Origin: CAVYYW01 sp963772845 | GTDB lineage: Bacteria > Bacillota > Bacilli > Bacillales > Sporolactobacillaceae | Assembly (NCBI GenBank): GCA_963772845.1 | Contig: CAVYYW010000027.1 | Coordinates: 1-64,000 of the forward strand | Direction of reading: 5' to 3' | Length of the DNA stretch: 64,000 nucleotides | In this document: positions 36,923 through 46,017 of the stretch, piece after piece | How positions within the stretch are numbered: the stretch's first letter is position 1 | Layout: each line of letters opens with the position of its first letter | Notes under the pieces: model-generated | What the model was told of the DNA's origin: nothing | Databases searched by the model: none | The model's input: only the letters and a program-made list of their open reading frames with translations | Translations under genes and position numbers: made by a program

Positions 36923-37843
36923 TCAATCTCTCAATGTCGTGCCTGTCAACGAGAGAAAGACACTTTCAAGAGAAGGGCGCATCACTTCAAGGCCACGAAT
37001 CTGCCATTGGCCATTTTCTGCAAGCGTAATTAACCGGCTCATTGTATGAAGCGGGTGATCAGCTTCGATAATGTAACCGCGTCCTTTTGGGACAAAGCGG
37101 AAGGACTCTGATTCAAGATCAGCAGGGACGAGGCCTTCTGCTTCCACGTATACGGCTTTCGTTGAATGCTTTTCGAACAGTTCGCTAAGATGTCCCTGGG
37201 TAACGACTTTTCCGTGGTCGATAATGGCGATATCGTCACATAGCGTTTCGACTTCTTCCATATAGTGCGTGGAATAAATAATGGTGACTCCTTCATTTCT
37301 CAGATCCTGGATCATTTCAAAAATATGATTGCGTGATTGGGGATCAATGCCGACCGTGGGTTCATCAAGGACCAGCAGCCGTGGTTTATGAAGCAAGGCT
37401 GCAGCGATATTAATACGTCTCTTCATGCCGCCTGAGAAATTCTTTACTGGCTCTCTGGCGCGGTCAGCTAGTCCCGTATGCTCGAGAACTTCCTGAATGC
37501 GCTCTTTGAGTTGTTTACCTTTTATGCCGTACATTTCGCCGAAGAAAATTAAATTGTCCATCGCTGTCAATTTCTCATAAAGTGAAATGGTTTGTGGCAC
37601 GTATCCAATTTGTTTTTGAACGTTCTTATCATTCTCTGTCAGCGGTTCGCCGAACAGGGTAATGGATCCTTCTTTAAAGCTGTCAATGCCTGTGATCAGA
37701 CGCATAGTTGTTGATTTTCCTGCTCCATTTGGACCAAGCAGGCCGAAGCATGATCCGGTGGAAACAGAAAAGGATACATGATCTAAAGCAAGCTTGGAAC
37801 CGAAAGATTTTTGAAGATGCTTGACTTCAAGAATTGAGTCCAT
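36923..37843 (-). CDS. ABC exporter ATPase, intact copy (YhcH-like)
   Basis: 306 residues: Walker A GPNGAGKSTTMRLI, Q-loop YVPQTISLYEKLTAMDN, signature NFSGGMKRRINIA, Walker B LLVLDEPTVGID, H-loop STHYMEEVE, and a C-terminal extension (about 220-306) typical of drug/lipid exporters such as the YhcH group. It pairs with the downstream 381-residue permease. This copy is intact, while its duplicate at 38919-39838 is broken. Length and cluster order resemble yhcFGH of B. subtilis, but I am not sure enough to name it. Confidence 0.9.
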   Translation of the reverse strand: MDSILEVKHLQKSFGSKLALDHVSFSVSTGSCFGLLGPNGAGKSTTMRLITGIDSFKEGSITLFGEPLTENDKNVQKQIGYVPQTISLYEKLTAMDNLIFFGEMYGIKGKQLKERIQEVLEHTGLADRAREPVKNFSGGMKRRINIAAALLHKPRLLVLDEPTVGIDPQSRNHIFEMIQDLRNEGVTIIYSTHYMEEVETLCDDIAIIDHGKVVTQGHLSELFEKHSTKAVYVEAEGLVPADLESESFRFVPKGRGYIIEADHPLHTMSRLITLAENGQWQIRGLEVMRPSLESVFLSLTGTTLRD

Positions 37844-37921
37844 AAGGCCCCTCCTTTTATTTTTAATCTATTTTCTTAAATAGTGTTTTCGATTCGAAAT
37901 AATGATATGAAATGTCTATCT

Positions 37922-38896
37922 TTATAATGAAAGCTTGTGGTCAAGCAGATAGCTGGCCGCCTTGATCATAATAACAGCAATAATCCAGCTCAAAAGAATA
38001 GGAATAATGACTGTCAGCGAAAAAGGATTTTCGCCGCGCACCAGAAAAGCAAGGGCAAGCCCAAGACCGGTCCCGCAAATGGCAAGTGAAAGGACAATCA
38101 GGACAATGGAGAGTAGGTCCCCCAGATACAAGCCATAAACGAAATGTCCAAATCCGAGAAGGACAGTTGATTGGATCAGGACGGTGATGAGAAACGGCAC
38201 CCACATGCCAATCAAATATTCCCAGGGACGCATCGGCGTTCCTCTCAGACGAGCAATCATACCAGATTCTTTTTCGGTGAAAAGGCGTCGGACCATGCTG
38301 ATCATAATGTAAAAGACGAACATGACAGTATAGCCAGGCACAAATTGTGCTGTTGCATTATAATGTGCGCTGCTCTCCTGCACGGTTTTAACTGAGACAG
38401 GAGGGGTCATGATTTTCTTAACCTGAACCTGATTCACCCCGTTTGCGCTCAAAGCCTGCTGAACATGCTGTTGCTGGTAGCCGGTGATAATGTTTTGCAG
38501 AACAGACTGAACAGGTCCTGCCGTTTGATCGGCTGCAGCATCTCTGTAAAACTTAATCATACCTTGCGTGGAACCGGATTTTAAGTGGTCGCCAAAACCT
38601 TTTGGAATAACGATGACAGAGGTGCTTTTTCCATCTTTAATTTGCTGGATCTGATTCTGGATGGTTCCTGTTTGCTTTTCTGTACTGAATCCTTTAATTG
38701 CGTTCAGCTGTTTAATAAATGCGTGTGAAGCGCTGCTGTTATCCTGATCAAGATACCGCACACTGAGTGAGGAATCGGTATTGTTGAAAATGGAGCCAAA
38801 CAAAACAATAAACATGATGGGCATAACGAGCAGGAAGAAAAAGTTCCCTTTTTCTTTTAGCGTCATCTTGAGCTCTTTGATAATAATGCTTTTCAT
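37922..38896 (-). CDS. chimeric ABC-2 permease created by the tandem duplication
   Basis: 324 residues. Residues 1-290 match the 381-residue permease almost exactly (up to FLVRGEN). The last 34 residues, from PFSLTVIIPIL to LLDHKLSL, are identical to the C-terminus of the unrelated 251-residue permease at 39917-40672. The fusion is in frame. It has replaced the last spans of the exporter with one span from another protein. Whether it is stable or functional is unknown; with its ATPase partner frameshifted, it may be a relic or may use the intact ATPase. Confidence 0.88.
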   Translation of the reverse strand: MKSIIIKELKMTLKEKGNFFFLLVMPIMFIVLFGSIFNNTDSSLSVRYLDQDNSSASHAFIKQLNAIKGFSTEKQTGTIQNQIQQIKDGKSTSVIVIPKGFGDHLKSGSTQGMIKFYRDAAADQTAGPVQSVLQNIITGYQQQHVQQALSANGVNQVQVKKIMTPPVSVKTVQESSAHYNATAQFVPGYTVMFVFYIMISMVRRLFTEKESGMIARLRGTPMRPWEYLIGMWVPFLITVLIQSTVLLGFGHFVYGLYLGDLLSIVLIVLSLAICGTGLGLALAFLVRGENPFSLTVIIPILLSWIIAVIMIKAASYLLDHKLSL

Positions 38897-38918
38897 TTCA
38901 CCATCTCCTTATCGATTA

Positions 38919-39838
38919 TCAATCTCTCAATGTCGTGCCTGTCAACGAGAGAAAGACACTTTCAAGAGAAGGGCGCATCACTTCAAGGCCATTAATCTGC
39001 CATTGGCCATTTTCTGCAAGCGTAATTAACCGGCTCATTGTATGAAGCGGGTGATCAGCTTCGATAATGTAACCGCGTCCTTTTGGGACAAAGCGGAAGG
39101 ACTCTGATTCAAGATCAGCAGGGACGAGGCCGTCTGCTTCCACGTATACGGCTTTCGTTGAATGCTTTTCGAACAGTTCGCTAAGATGTCCCTGGGTAAC
39201 GACTTTTCCGTGGTCGATAATCGCGATATCGTCACATAACGTTTCGACTTCTTCCATATAGTGCGTGGAATAAATAATGGTGACTCCTTCATTTCTCAGA
39301 TCCTGGATCATTTCAAAAATATGATTGCGTGATTGGGGATCAATGCCGACCGTGGGTTCATCAAGGACCAGCAGCCGTGGTTTATGAAGCAAGGCAGCAG
39401 CGATATTAATACGTCTCTTCATGCCGCCTGAGAAATTCTTTACCGGCTCTCTGGCGCGGTCAACTAGTCCCGTATGCTCGAGAACTTCCTGAATGCGCTC
39501 TTTGAGTTGTTTACCTTTTATGCCGTACATTTCGCCGAAGAAAATTAAATTGTCCATCGCTGTCAATTTCTCATAAAGGAAATGGTTTGTGGCACGTATC
39601 CAATTTGTTTTTGAACGTTCTTATCATTCTCTGTCAACGGTTCGCCGAACAGGGTAATGGATCCTTCTTTAAAGGTGTCAATGCCTGTGATCAGGCGCAT
39701 GGTTGTTGATTTTCCTGCTCCATTTGGACCAAGCAGGCCGAAGCATGATCCGGTGGAAACAGAAAAGGAAACATGATCCAAAGCAAGCTTAGAACCAAAC
39801 GATTTTTGAAGATCTTTGACTTCAAGAATTGAGTCCAT
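38919..39838 (-). pseudogene. duplicate ABC ATPase with a frameshift
   Basis: Second copy of the 306-residue ATPase, about five residues different (for example GIDTF for GIDSF, LVDRA for LADRA). One base is missing near 39579 relative to the first copy (AAAGGAAATGG against AAAGTGAAATGG), so the frame stops after YVPQTISFMRN, before the signature motif and Walker B. A downstream ATG at 39566 could start a fragment lacking Walker A. The lost base is not in a homopolymer, so here real decay after duplication is plausible. Confidence 0.85.
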
Positions 39839-39916
39839 AAGGCCACTCCTTTTATTTTTAATCTATTTTCTTAAATAGTGTTTTCGATTCGAAATAATGA
39901 TATGAAATGTCTATCT

Positions 39917-40672
39917 TTATAATGAAAGCTTGTGGTCAAGCAGATAGCTGGCCGCCTTGATCATAATAACAGCAATAATCCAGCTCAAAAGAATAGGAAT
40001 AATGACTGTCAGCGAAAAAGGATACCAATTGTCCTGCCCAACCCCAAAAAGTTTTCCTGCGAGCCCTGTTGAGCCTAAGACAGGGAAGATTCCCCATATC
40101 AGAACCCATAAAAGCGGGAGAATGGGACGCGCCTTTGTTTTAGCAATAACAGCCATCATCGTACCGAACCCTGTAACAAACGGGATAAAAGCAATGATCG
40201 TGATAAACCATTTCAAACCGGAAAAAGCAAACATCATAAAGTCATGAGACAGGGATAAATGAGCGAGAATGGTGGCATAAAAGCCCCAAACGATTGCCAG
40301 CCCGAAAGCGATTGCTATAACTCGAATCGCTTGAGCCGTACTCCCTGCTGTTTTGGCAAGGACAAGCGTTAATCTGGAATAAGGAAGGGAAAGCCACCAG
40401 CCGGATGTCCCGTTTCGGAATTCCTGACTGACCTGCCGGATGGCAATTCCACATGTTGAGAATAACAAGCCAAAGGAAAAGTACCAGATATATTGAAGGC
40501 TGAGATGATTATTCCAACTTATAATGGCTGTCGTAGCCAAAATAGCGATCAGGATGACAACTGCATAGAATAGCCGCCAGCCTGCAGACATTTTGCGCCT
40601 GCCGGTTTTTCTGCTTCTGCTAAAAGATGACTCATGGCGGATTAACGGCATGAAGACTGACCTTTGCGACAT
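39917..40672 (-). CDS. ABC transporter permease, 251 residues (YhcE-like)
   Basis: Six predicted spans (FYAVVILIAILATTAIISW near 40, then YIWYFSFGLLFSTCGIAI and others) and a conserved EFRNGTSGWWLSLPYSR loop. ATG 40672 is chosen for its AGGAGGGG site. It directly follows the 231-residue ATPase gene and forms a separate transporter with it. Its last 34 codons were copied onto the chimeric permease by the duplication. The substrate is unknown. Confidence 0.85.
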   Translation of the reverse strand: MSQRSVFMPLIRHESSFSRSRKTGRRKMSAGWRLFYAVVILIAILATTAIISWNNHLSLQYIWYFSFGLLFSTCGIAIRQVSQEFRNGTSGWWLSLPYSRLTLVLAKTAGSTAQAIRVIAIAFGLAIVWGFYATILAHLSLSHDFMMFAFSGLKWFITIIAFIPFVTGFGTMMAVIAKTKARPILPLLWVLIWGIFPVLGSTGLAGKLFGVGQDNWYPFSLTVIIPILLSWIIAVIMIKAASYLLDHKLSL

Positions 40673-40683
40673 AAAATCCCCTC

Positions 40684-41379
40684 CTATTTCATTAGTTTTT
40701 TGGGCAGACAATGGATTGCTCCGTATGTCTTACGGATTTGATCGCTGTCTTCAGCTAATCTGATTTTGCCGTCTTCAAGATAAACGACGTAGTCAAGCAG
40801 ACCTTCCACCTCATATATTTCATGAGTACTGATTAAAATAGTCTGCTGACGGTCGCTTATATAATCAATCAATCCCTCCACAATTTTTTCGCGTGAAACA
40901 GTGTCTATACCGGAAAACGGTTCATCAAGAATGATGAGGGGGACATCGCGAGCGAGGCACATGATCAGCATCAGACGGGCTTCCTGTCCGCGTGACATCC
41001 CGCTAACATCCATTTCAATATCTATGTTCATTAAAGATAAAAGCCGATCGGCATCTTGGCGTACAAAGCCTGGAAGAAAATTTTCTCCCCAGACGAAAGC
41101 GTCGTTTACTTTGTGATCGGTATACCAGCGCGCTCTGTCGGGAAGATAAGCAATTTTAGCATTTGTATTGTAGCCAGGTTTCTGGCCAAGAATTTTGATG
41201 CTGCCTTCTTCAGGTGAGGAAAGACCTGTCAGCAATCGAAACAAAGTGGATTTGCCTGCCCCGTTTTCTCCGAGGATACCGATCACTTTTCCTGAAGGTA
41301 GACTGAGATTTAAATGATCGATGGCATATTTATTGCCAAACCGCTTGCTAACGGATTGACATTCTATGATATTTGACAT
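40684..41379 (-). CDS. ABC transporter ATPase, 231 residues (YhcG-like)
   Basis: Walker A GENGAGKSTLFRLL, signature variant MSRGQEARLMLIM, Walker B LIILDEPFSGID and H-loop STHEIYEVE. ATG 41379 follows GAGGAGTG. It lies 16 bases after the GntR regulator and 11 bases before its permease, so the three form an operon under the operator at 41.8 kb. Arrangement regulator-ATPase-permease-ATPase-permease and all lengths resemble the yhcEFGHI region of B. subtilis. Confidence 0.88.
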   Translation of the reverse strand: MSNIIECQSVSKRFGNKYAIDHLNLSLPSGKVIGILGENGAGKSTLFRLLTGLSSPEEGSIKILGQKPGYNTNAKIAYLPDRARWYTDHKVNDAFVWGENFLPGFVRQDADRLLSLMNIDIEMDVSGMSRGQEARLMLIMCLARDVPLIILDEPFSGIDTVSREKIVEGLIDYISDRQQTILISTHEIYEVEGLLDYVVYLEDGKIRLAEDSDQIRKTYGAIHCLPKKLMK

Positions 41380-41395
41380 TATTTCACTCCTCAAC

Positions 41396-41779
41396 TCAAG
41401 CATTTAACTTCCCTAAGCAGGCTTGGATATCCTCCATAGAATAGCCGATGCTTTCCATTTTTTTAATAAAATCGTCAAGGTATTGCATGGCTAAATCTGT
41501 TTTAAACGTCTTAATACTGTGAGGGGATGTGGTGATAAATGTTCCCTGGCCTCTGCGCTTTTCTGTTATTCCGTCTCTTTCAAGCTCCTGATAGGCCCGC
41601 ATGACGGTGTTCGGATTGACTTTGAGCACCTGAGCAAGTTCACGGACAGAAGGGATCTTCTCTCCCAAAGCGACTTCTCCTTTCGCAACGGCACTCCGCA
41701 CCTGATCCAAAATTTGTTCATACAAGGGCTGACTGAAATCAATCGTAAAATGCATGGTGCCGACGAGATGTTCCTCCAT
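41396..41779 (-). CDS. GntR-family regulator, YtrA/YhcF subfamily
   Basis: 127 residues: a single winged-helix DNA-binding domain (QPLYEQILDQVRSAVAKGE, PSVRELAQVLKVNPNTVMRA, ELERDGITEKRRGQGTFI) plus a short C-terminal helix used for dimerisation, with no effector domain. This is the YtrA subfamily, which controls linked ABC transporters. Start ATG 41779 has AGGAGG 8 bases upstream. The operator upstream matches the published YtrA consensus, implying self-repression of the whole ABC cluster. Confidence 0.92.
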   Translation of the reverse strand: MEEHLVGTMHFTIDFSQPLYEQILDQVRSAVAKGEVALGEKIPSVRELAQVLKVNPNTVMRAYQELERDGITEKRRGQGTFITTSPHSIKTFKTDLAMQYLDDFIKKMESIGYSMEDIQACLGKLNA

Positions 41780-41821
41780 AAGAAAACCTCCTAGTTATGG
41801 AGCGCTGTATTAAGTGATTTA

Positions 41822-41854
41822 AGTGTATTATATCAAGTAATACACTTAAAGCAA
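41822..41854 (-). promoter_or_regulatory. YtrA-type operator overlapping the ABC-cluster promoter
   Basis: AGTGTA (41822-41827), 13 bases, TACACT (41841-41846): identical to the B. subtilis YtrA consensus AGTGTA-N13-TACACT, and embedded in a perfect 10-bp inverted repeat (41821-41847). On the minus strand it overlaps a promoter, TTGCTT (41854-41849), 16-base spacer, TATAAT (41832-41827), so bound repressor would cover the -10. Confidence 0.88.
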
Positions 41855-41953
41855 TAGGCAGATCGATAAATCTTTTTCTTTTTTATAAAGACATGCTATG
41901 TTAAAGCTATAAAATGTAAGATTAATACAAATGAAAAACAGGAGGCCATACAT

Positions 41954-42430
41954 ATGTGGGAAGACTTGCTGTATCAAGGATTGGACGGCCAATCAGGCCA
42001 CGTCAAATATGAATCGGCACTGGAAGACTTAAATTATACGCTTGCCGGAAAGCAAACAGACGACTATCCGCATACAATTTTTCAAATTTTAAATCACATG
42101 ATTTTCTGGCAGGACTTTTTGATTGAAGAGTTAAGAGGAGGGAGCCCAAAAGCTCCAGAACATGCAGAAGGCTCGTGGCCAGGTGAACCTGTGCCTTTTT
42201 CGCAGGATGAATGGAATCAGGCGGTCGGGTGCTTTTTGGCAGGATTAAAAGAACTGATGTCGCATTGCGGTAAGAACCTGGATGAGGAAGGGTTTGGAAG
42301 ACCTGAACGGACACGTGCAGAAGCTCTGATGATGGCCATGTCTCACAATAGCTACCATATTGGTCAAATCGTGCTGCTTCGTCAGATCATCGGTTCATGG
42401 CCGCCTCCGTCCGGCGGGGACACCTGGTAA
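41954..42430 (+). CDS. DinB/DfsB-family four-helix metalloprotein
   Basis: 158 residues with the three metal-binding His of DinB_2 proteins: LNHMIFWQDF (helix 2) and SHNSYHIGQIV (helix 4, two His). Acidic linker with PEHAEGSWPGEP. Family members include bacillithiol-dependent transferases and uncharacterised proteins, so thiol-transferase activity is possible but unproved. CAGGAGG precedes the ATG. It diverges from the GntR gene and has its own promoter region. Confidence 0.83.
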   Translation: MWEDLLYQGLDGQSGHVKYESALEDLNYTLAGKQTDDYPHTIFQILNHMIFWQDFLIEELRGGSPKAPEHAEGSWPGEPVPFSQDEWNQAVGCFLAGLKELMSHCGKNLDEEGFGRPERTRAEALMMAMSHNSYHIGQIVLLRQIIGSWPPPSGGDTW

Positions 42431-42578
42431 CCGGATCGTGGTTTAACAATCCTGTAACGTGTCAAGTTGAGCATTAGACAGGCATATTATTTCAAATTCT
42501 GTGGATATCTTTGTTATCGTAAAAGATGAATTAAAAAAATTAAATTAACTTTTGAAGCGAATAGAGGAGGGCGAAAAA

Positions 42579-43407
42579 ATGATCAGCAGTCTGACAGATC
42601 GTGTTGTTTTGAATAATGGTGTTGAAATGCCAAGGTTTGGACTTGGTGTTTATAAAGCAGAGGACGGCGAGGAAGTTAAGGAAGCGGTCAAAGCCGCTCT
42701 TGAAGCAGGATACCGAAGCATAGATACAGCCGCTTTTTATGATAATGAAAGCGGTGTGGGAGCTGCTATTAAGGAATCAGACGTTCCCCGTGAAGAAATA
42801 TTTGTAACGACAAAAGTCTGGAATGATCAGCAGGGATACGATGAAACGTTAGCTGCTTTTAAAGAAAGCAAAGAAAAGCTAGGTCTGGATTACATTGACC
42901 TTTACCTGATTCACTGGCCAATCAAAGGGATAATTCACGGACACATGGCGTGCGCTTGAAAAGCTTTATAAAGACGGCGAAGTCAGAGCGATTGGTGTCA
43001 GTAATTTTAAACCGCATCATTTACAGGAACTTATGAAAGAAGCAGAATATGTTCCAGTGCTGAATCAGGTTGAATTTCATCCTCGTTTGACACAGGAAGA
43101 GACCCGTGCTTTTTGTTATGACAATAAAATTCAAATGGAAGCTTGGAGTCCACTGATGCGCGGAGGACTATTTGACAATGAAACGGTTAAAAATATCGCT
43201 GAAAAGCATGGTAAAACACCGGCTCAGGTCATTCTCCGCTGGGACCTTCAGCATGATTTCGTCACCATTCCAAAATCTGTCCATGCAAAACGGATCAAGG
43301 AAAACGCTGACGTGTTTAACTTCGAACTAACACAAAGCGACATGGATCAGATCGACGCCTTGAACAGAGATGAGCGGACAGGTCCGGATCCTGATGAAAT
43401 GAGCTGA
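42579..43407 (+). CDS. yvgN: aldo/keto reductase, YvgN-like methylglyoxal reductase, one frameshift
   Basis: Corrected length 275 residues, normal for YvgN. N-terminal VVLNNGVEMPRFGLGVYKAE; catalytic tetrad visible as Asp and Tyr in YRSIDTAAFYDNE, Lys in TTKVWN and His in LIHWPIK; NADPH site IPKSVHAKRIKEN near the end. It reduces methylglyoxal and similar aldehydes with NADPH. The frame breaks at 42932-42933: one A too many, so LIHWPIKG should continue as FTDTWRALEKLYKDGEV. ATG 42579 follows GAGGAGG. Confidence 0.87.
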
Positions 43408-43440
43408 AGGTTTATAGATTAACGATTTAAGGGAAATAAT

Positions 43441-43470
43441 AAGCGTCTCTATTTTAGAGACGCTTTTCTT
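43441..43470 (+). terminator. terminator of yvgN
   Basis: AAGCGTCTCT (43441-43450) with AGAGACGCTT (43456-43465), then T-rich. Confidence 0.9.
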
Positions 43471-43563
43471 TTCCAAAAAAGGTTTTCGATAAGCCTCTAG
43501 ACAAGCTAACAATCCTTTTAGAAACAGCATTTATTAAAAAAACACAAAAAGGAGATGCATACA

Positions 43564-44499
43564 GTGAGAGCCGTTGTAATTAATGAATATGGAGACCGCA
43601 GCAAATTAAAGATGGCAGAGATAGAAAAACCTAAGCCTGGGAAAGGCCAGGTGCTGATTGAAATGAAAGCCACTTCAATCAATCCGATTGACTGGAAAGT
43701 ACGGGAAGGGTATCTGAAGGAACAGCTTTCATTTGAGTTCCCGGCAGTACTTGGCTGGGATGCAGCAGGCATTATTGAGGAAGTCGGGGAAGGCGTGGAA
43801 ACCTTTGAACAGGGCGATCGTGTCTTCGTCAGACCTCAGACGACCAACCGTGGAACATACGCTGAGTATATTGTTACAGAAGCAGATTTATTAGCTAAAG
43901 TACCGAATAACAGTACCTTTAATGAGGCGGCTGCTGTACCGTTGGCAGGTCTTACCGCATGGCAAGCGCTTAATGACTTCGGGAAAATTAAAGAAGGCGA
44001 CCGCGTCCTGATTCATGCCGGTGCAGGCGGAGTCGGAAGCATGGCGATCCAGATTGCCAAACGCCAGGGTGCTTTTGTCATTGCCACAGGCAGTGAGAAG
44101 AGTGAACAGATTATCCGGGACCTTGGAGCTGATCAATTTGTGAATTACAAAAAAGAAACTCTTACAGATGCGGTGAAAGATGTTGATTTTGTATTTGATA
44201 CGATCGGCGGAAAAACGCAGGAAGAAAGCTACAAAGTTATAAAAGAAGGCGGATCTCTCGTTTCAATTACACAGCCGCCAAATGAAGAAAAGGCAGGGGA
44301 GCATGGTGTTAAAGCCGGCTTTCTGTGGCTTGAACCTAATGGTAAACAGCTGGCCATTCTGGCGGATATGATGGGAGAAGGCATCCTGAAACCCGTCATT
44401 GATGAGGTCCTTGCTTTCAGTGAAGAAGGTCTTCAAAAAGCGCACGAATTGAGTGAATCTGGCCGTGCAAAAGGGAAAATTATTATTGCCATGCAATAA
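43564..44499 (+). CDS. NADP-dependent zinc-independent alcohol dehydrogenase/quinone oxidoreductase
   Basis: 311 residues, MDR superfamily. GroES-like N-terminus (INPIDWKVREGYLK), Rossmann motif GAGGVGSMAIQIAK, and the conserved FPAVLGWDAAGIIEEVGEGV. No zinc ligands, so it belongs to the quinone oxidoreductase type. GTG 43564 (MRAVVINEYG) has AAAGGAG at the right spacing; the ATG 9 bases earlier abuts it. It lies 23 bases before the SDR gene, probably in one transcript. Substrate unknown. Confidence 0.88.
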   Translation: MRAVVINEYGDRSKLKMAEIEKPKPGKGQVLIEMKATSINPIDWKVREGYLKEQLSFEFPAVLGWDAAGIIEEVGEGVETFEQGDRVFVRPQTTNRGTYAEYIVTEADLLAKVPNNSTFNEAAAVPLAGLTAWQALNDFGKIKEGDRVLIHAGAGGVGSMAIQIAKRQGAFVIATGSEKSEQIIRDLGADQFVNYKKETLTDAVKDVDFVFDTIGGKTQEESYKVIKEGGSLVSITQPPNEEKAGEHGVKAGFLWLEPNGKQLAILADMMGEGILKPVIDEVLAFSEEGLQKAHELSESGRAKGKIIIAMQ

Positions 44500-44522
44500 T
44501 AAGCTGTGAGTGAGGTGAGACG

Positions 44523-45272
44523 ATGAATTTTAATGGGAAAAACGTTGTTGTGACAGGCGGGGCGTCAGGTATTGGCCTCGGCGTCTCTAAAGCTTACGCA
44601 AACGAAGGAGCACGCGTTTTTATTGCGGATATTAATTCTGAAAAAGCGGCACAGGCTGTAGAAGATATCAAATCAGCAGGTGGCCTTGCCGTCTCTATTC
44701 CCACAGATGTAAGAGACAAAGACGCGGTTGAGGCGCTTTTTTCTAGAGTGGAAGAAGAAGCAGACGGCGTGGATATTTTGATAAATAACGCTGGTGTTTC
44801 ACGGTTTAAGCCGCTTGAAGAATTGACAATCGAAGAATATGATGATGTCTTAAGCATAAATCTGCGCGGGTATTTTATCTGTGCCAAATTCGCTTCCAGT
44901 CTGATGAAGAAGAAAGGCATTCATGGTTCCATTGTGAATATGTCTTCAACTCGGTCAGTGATGTCTGAGCCAGGATCTGAAGCATATGCTTCCTCAAAAG
45001 GGGGCATTGCTGGATTAACGCATGCTCTGGCACTTTCTTTGAGTGATTCAAAGATAACAGTGAATGCCATCAGTCCTGGCTGGATTGAAACAGGGGATTA
45101 TGAAGCCCTGAGGGATGTTGATCATGAGCAGCATCCATCCAAGCGCGTTGGAAAGCCTGAGGATATTGCACGGGCCTGTCTGTATCTGACAGATGAGCGA
45201 AATGATTTCGTGACGGGCGTCGATCTCATGGTGGATGGCGGGATGACCCGAAAGATGATTTACGAACACTGA
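44523..45272 (+). CDS. short-chain dehydrogenase/reductase
   Basis: 249 residues, classical SDR: TGGASGIG (cofactor), NNAG, catalytic Ser in NMSSTRS and YASSK, then ISPGWIET and the C-terminal FVTGVDLMVDGGM. An Asp after the second strand (IADIN) points to NAD as cofactor. GTGAGGTGAGACG precedes the ATG. It follows the quinone oxidoreductase in the same direction, so both may handle related carbonyl compounds. Confidence 0.9.
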   Translation: MNFNGKNVVVTGGASGIGLGVSKAYANEGARVFIADINSEKAAQAVEDIKSAGGLAVSIPTDVRDKDAVEALFSRVEEEADGVDILINNAGVSRFKPLEELTIEEYDDVLSINLRGYFICAKFASSLMKKKGIHGSIVNMSSTRSVMSEPGSEAYASSKGGIAGLTHALALSLSDSKITVNAISPGWIETGDYEALRDVDHEQHPSKRVGKPEDIARACLYLTDERNDFVTGVDLMVDGGMTRKMIYEH

Positions 45273-45296
45273 TAATAGGAACAAGTTATTTTATGT

Positions 45297-45343
45297 AGAG
45301 TGTCGACATGTTATCTAATGACGTGTTCGACACTCTTTTTTTG
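45297..45343 (+). terminator. terminator of the SDR gene
   Basis: AGAGTGTCGACATG pairs imperfectly with CGTGTTCGACACTCT, followed by a run of T's. Confidence 0.82.
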
Positions 45344-45506
45344 CCTTGGTGCCGAGCTATGGAACATTTGCGCTTGCCGCGGGCAGGCGGTGAACCTCCT
45401 GATATGAAGGAAACTGTCATGCCCCCCACTTTAACTCTGTTTTTAGGCAATTCTAAGCAAAAAACCTTTCTTGCTTCTTATTTAATCGAGTGTTGATTTT
45501 CGTCAA

Positions 45507-45860
45507 AAGGTGAGTTGAGGGAAACCGAGGCGATTAGTGCCCTCCAAGGGTCAAAAAGGTGAGTTGAGGGAACCAACCGAGGCGATTAGTGCCCTCCAAG
45601 GGTCAAAAAGCTGAAATTGATGGAATCCAAAGAGGCGTTGGAGGACAAAAAAGCGGCCAAAACCGAAATAAGTGGAATCCAACGAGGCGTTGGAGGACAA
45701 AAAAGCGGCAAAATCCGAAAATAGTGGAATCCAAAGAGGAGTTGGAGGACAAAAAAGCGCCCAAAACTGAAAAAGTGGAATCCAAAGAGGCGTTGGAGGA
45801 CAAAAAAACGCCCAAAAGCCGAAAAAGTGGAATCAACCGAGGTGTTTGATGCCTGCCAAG
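45507..45860. repeat. tandem array with 52-bp and related units
   Basis: TGGAATCC recurs at 45621, 45673, 45725, 45776 and with one change at 45828 (spacings 52, 52, 51, 52). Each unit reads roughly TGGAATCCAAAGAGGCGTTGG then AGGACAAAAAAGCGG (shown in two parts). Two shorter relatives with GAGGCGATTAGTGCCCTCC precede it near 45527 and 45573. In one + frame part of it encodes a Lys/Glu-rich repeat (VESKEALEDKK), but frames shift between units, so coding is doubtful. No copy of this family was seen elsewhere in the window. Confidence 0.88.
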
Positions 45861-45940
45861 CGCCAAAAAGCTACTTAATATCATCGTTAATGGCTTTTGA
45901 TCATTTTGTTGTTCGTAACATTTTTTTTGAAAAGATTAAA

Positions 45941-45990
45941 AAAACCGCCCTGTTTAGCTGTAAAAGAGCTAAATGGGGCGGTTTCGCTTT
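45941..45990. terminator. long hairpin, probable terminator
   Basis: AAACCGCCC ... GTTTAGCT pairs with AGCTAAA ... GGGGCGGTTT around a short loop (about 45943-45983); T-rich on the right, A-rich on the left. No gene adjoins it directly. Confidence 0.7.
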
Positions 45991-46017
45991 TAGTTTCTCC
46001 AGCTTCTGCTCTTAAGA

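Larger units (their letters stand above)
36035..40023. repeat. diverged tandem duplication, about 1.99-kb unit, two copies
   Basis: Sequence 36035-38025 is repeated at 38031-40020 (offset 1996 falling to 1995 after one deleted base). Copies differ by scattered substitutions, so this is not an assembly echo. The junction near 38026-38030 joins the 3' end of the 251-residue permease gene to the middle of the 381-residue permease gene through only about three shared bases (GAT), suggesting microhomology recombination. The duplication carries one ATPase gene and most of one permease gene. Confidence 0.92.
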
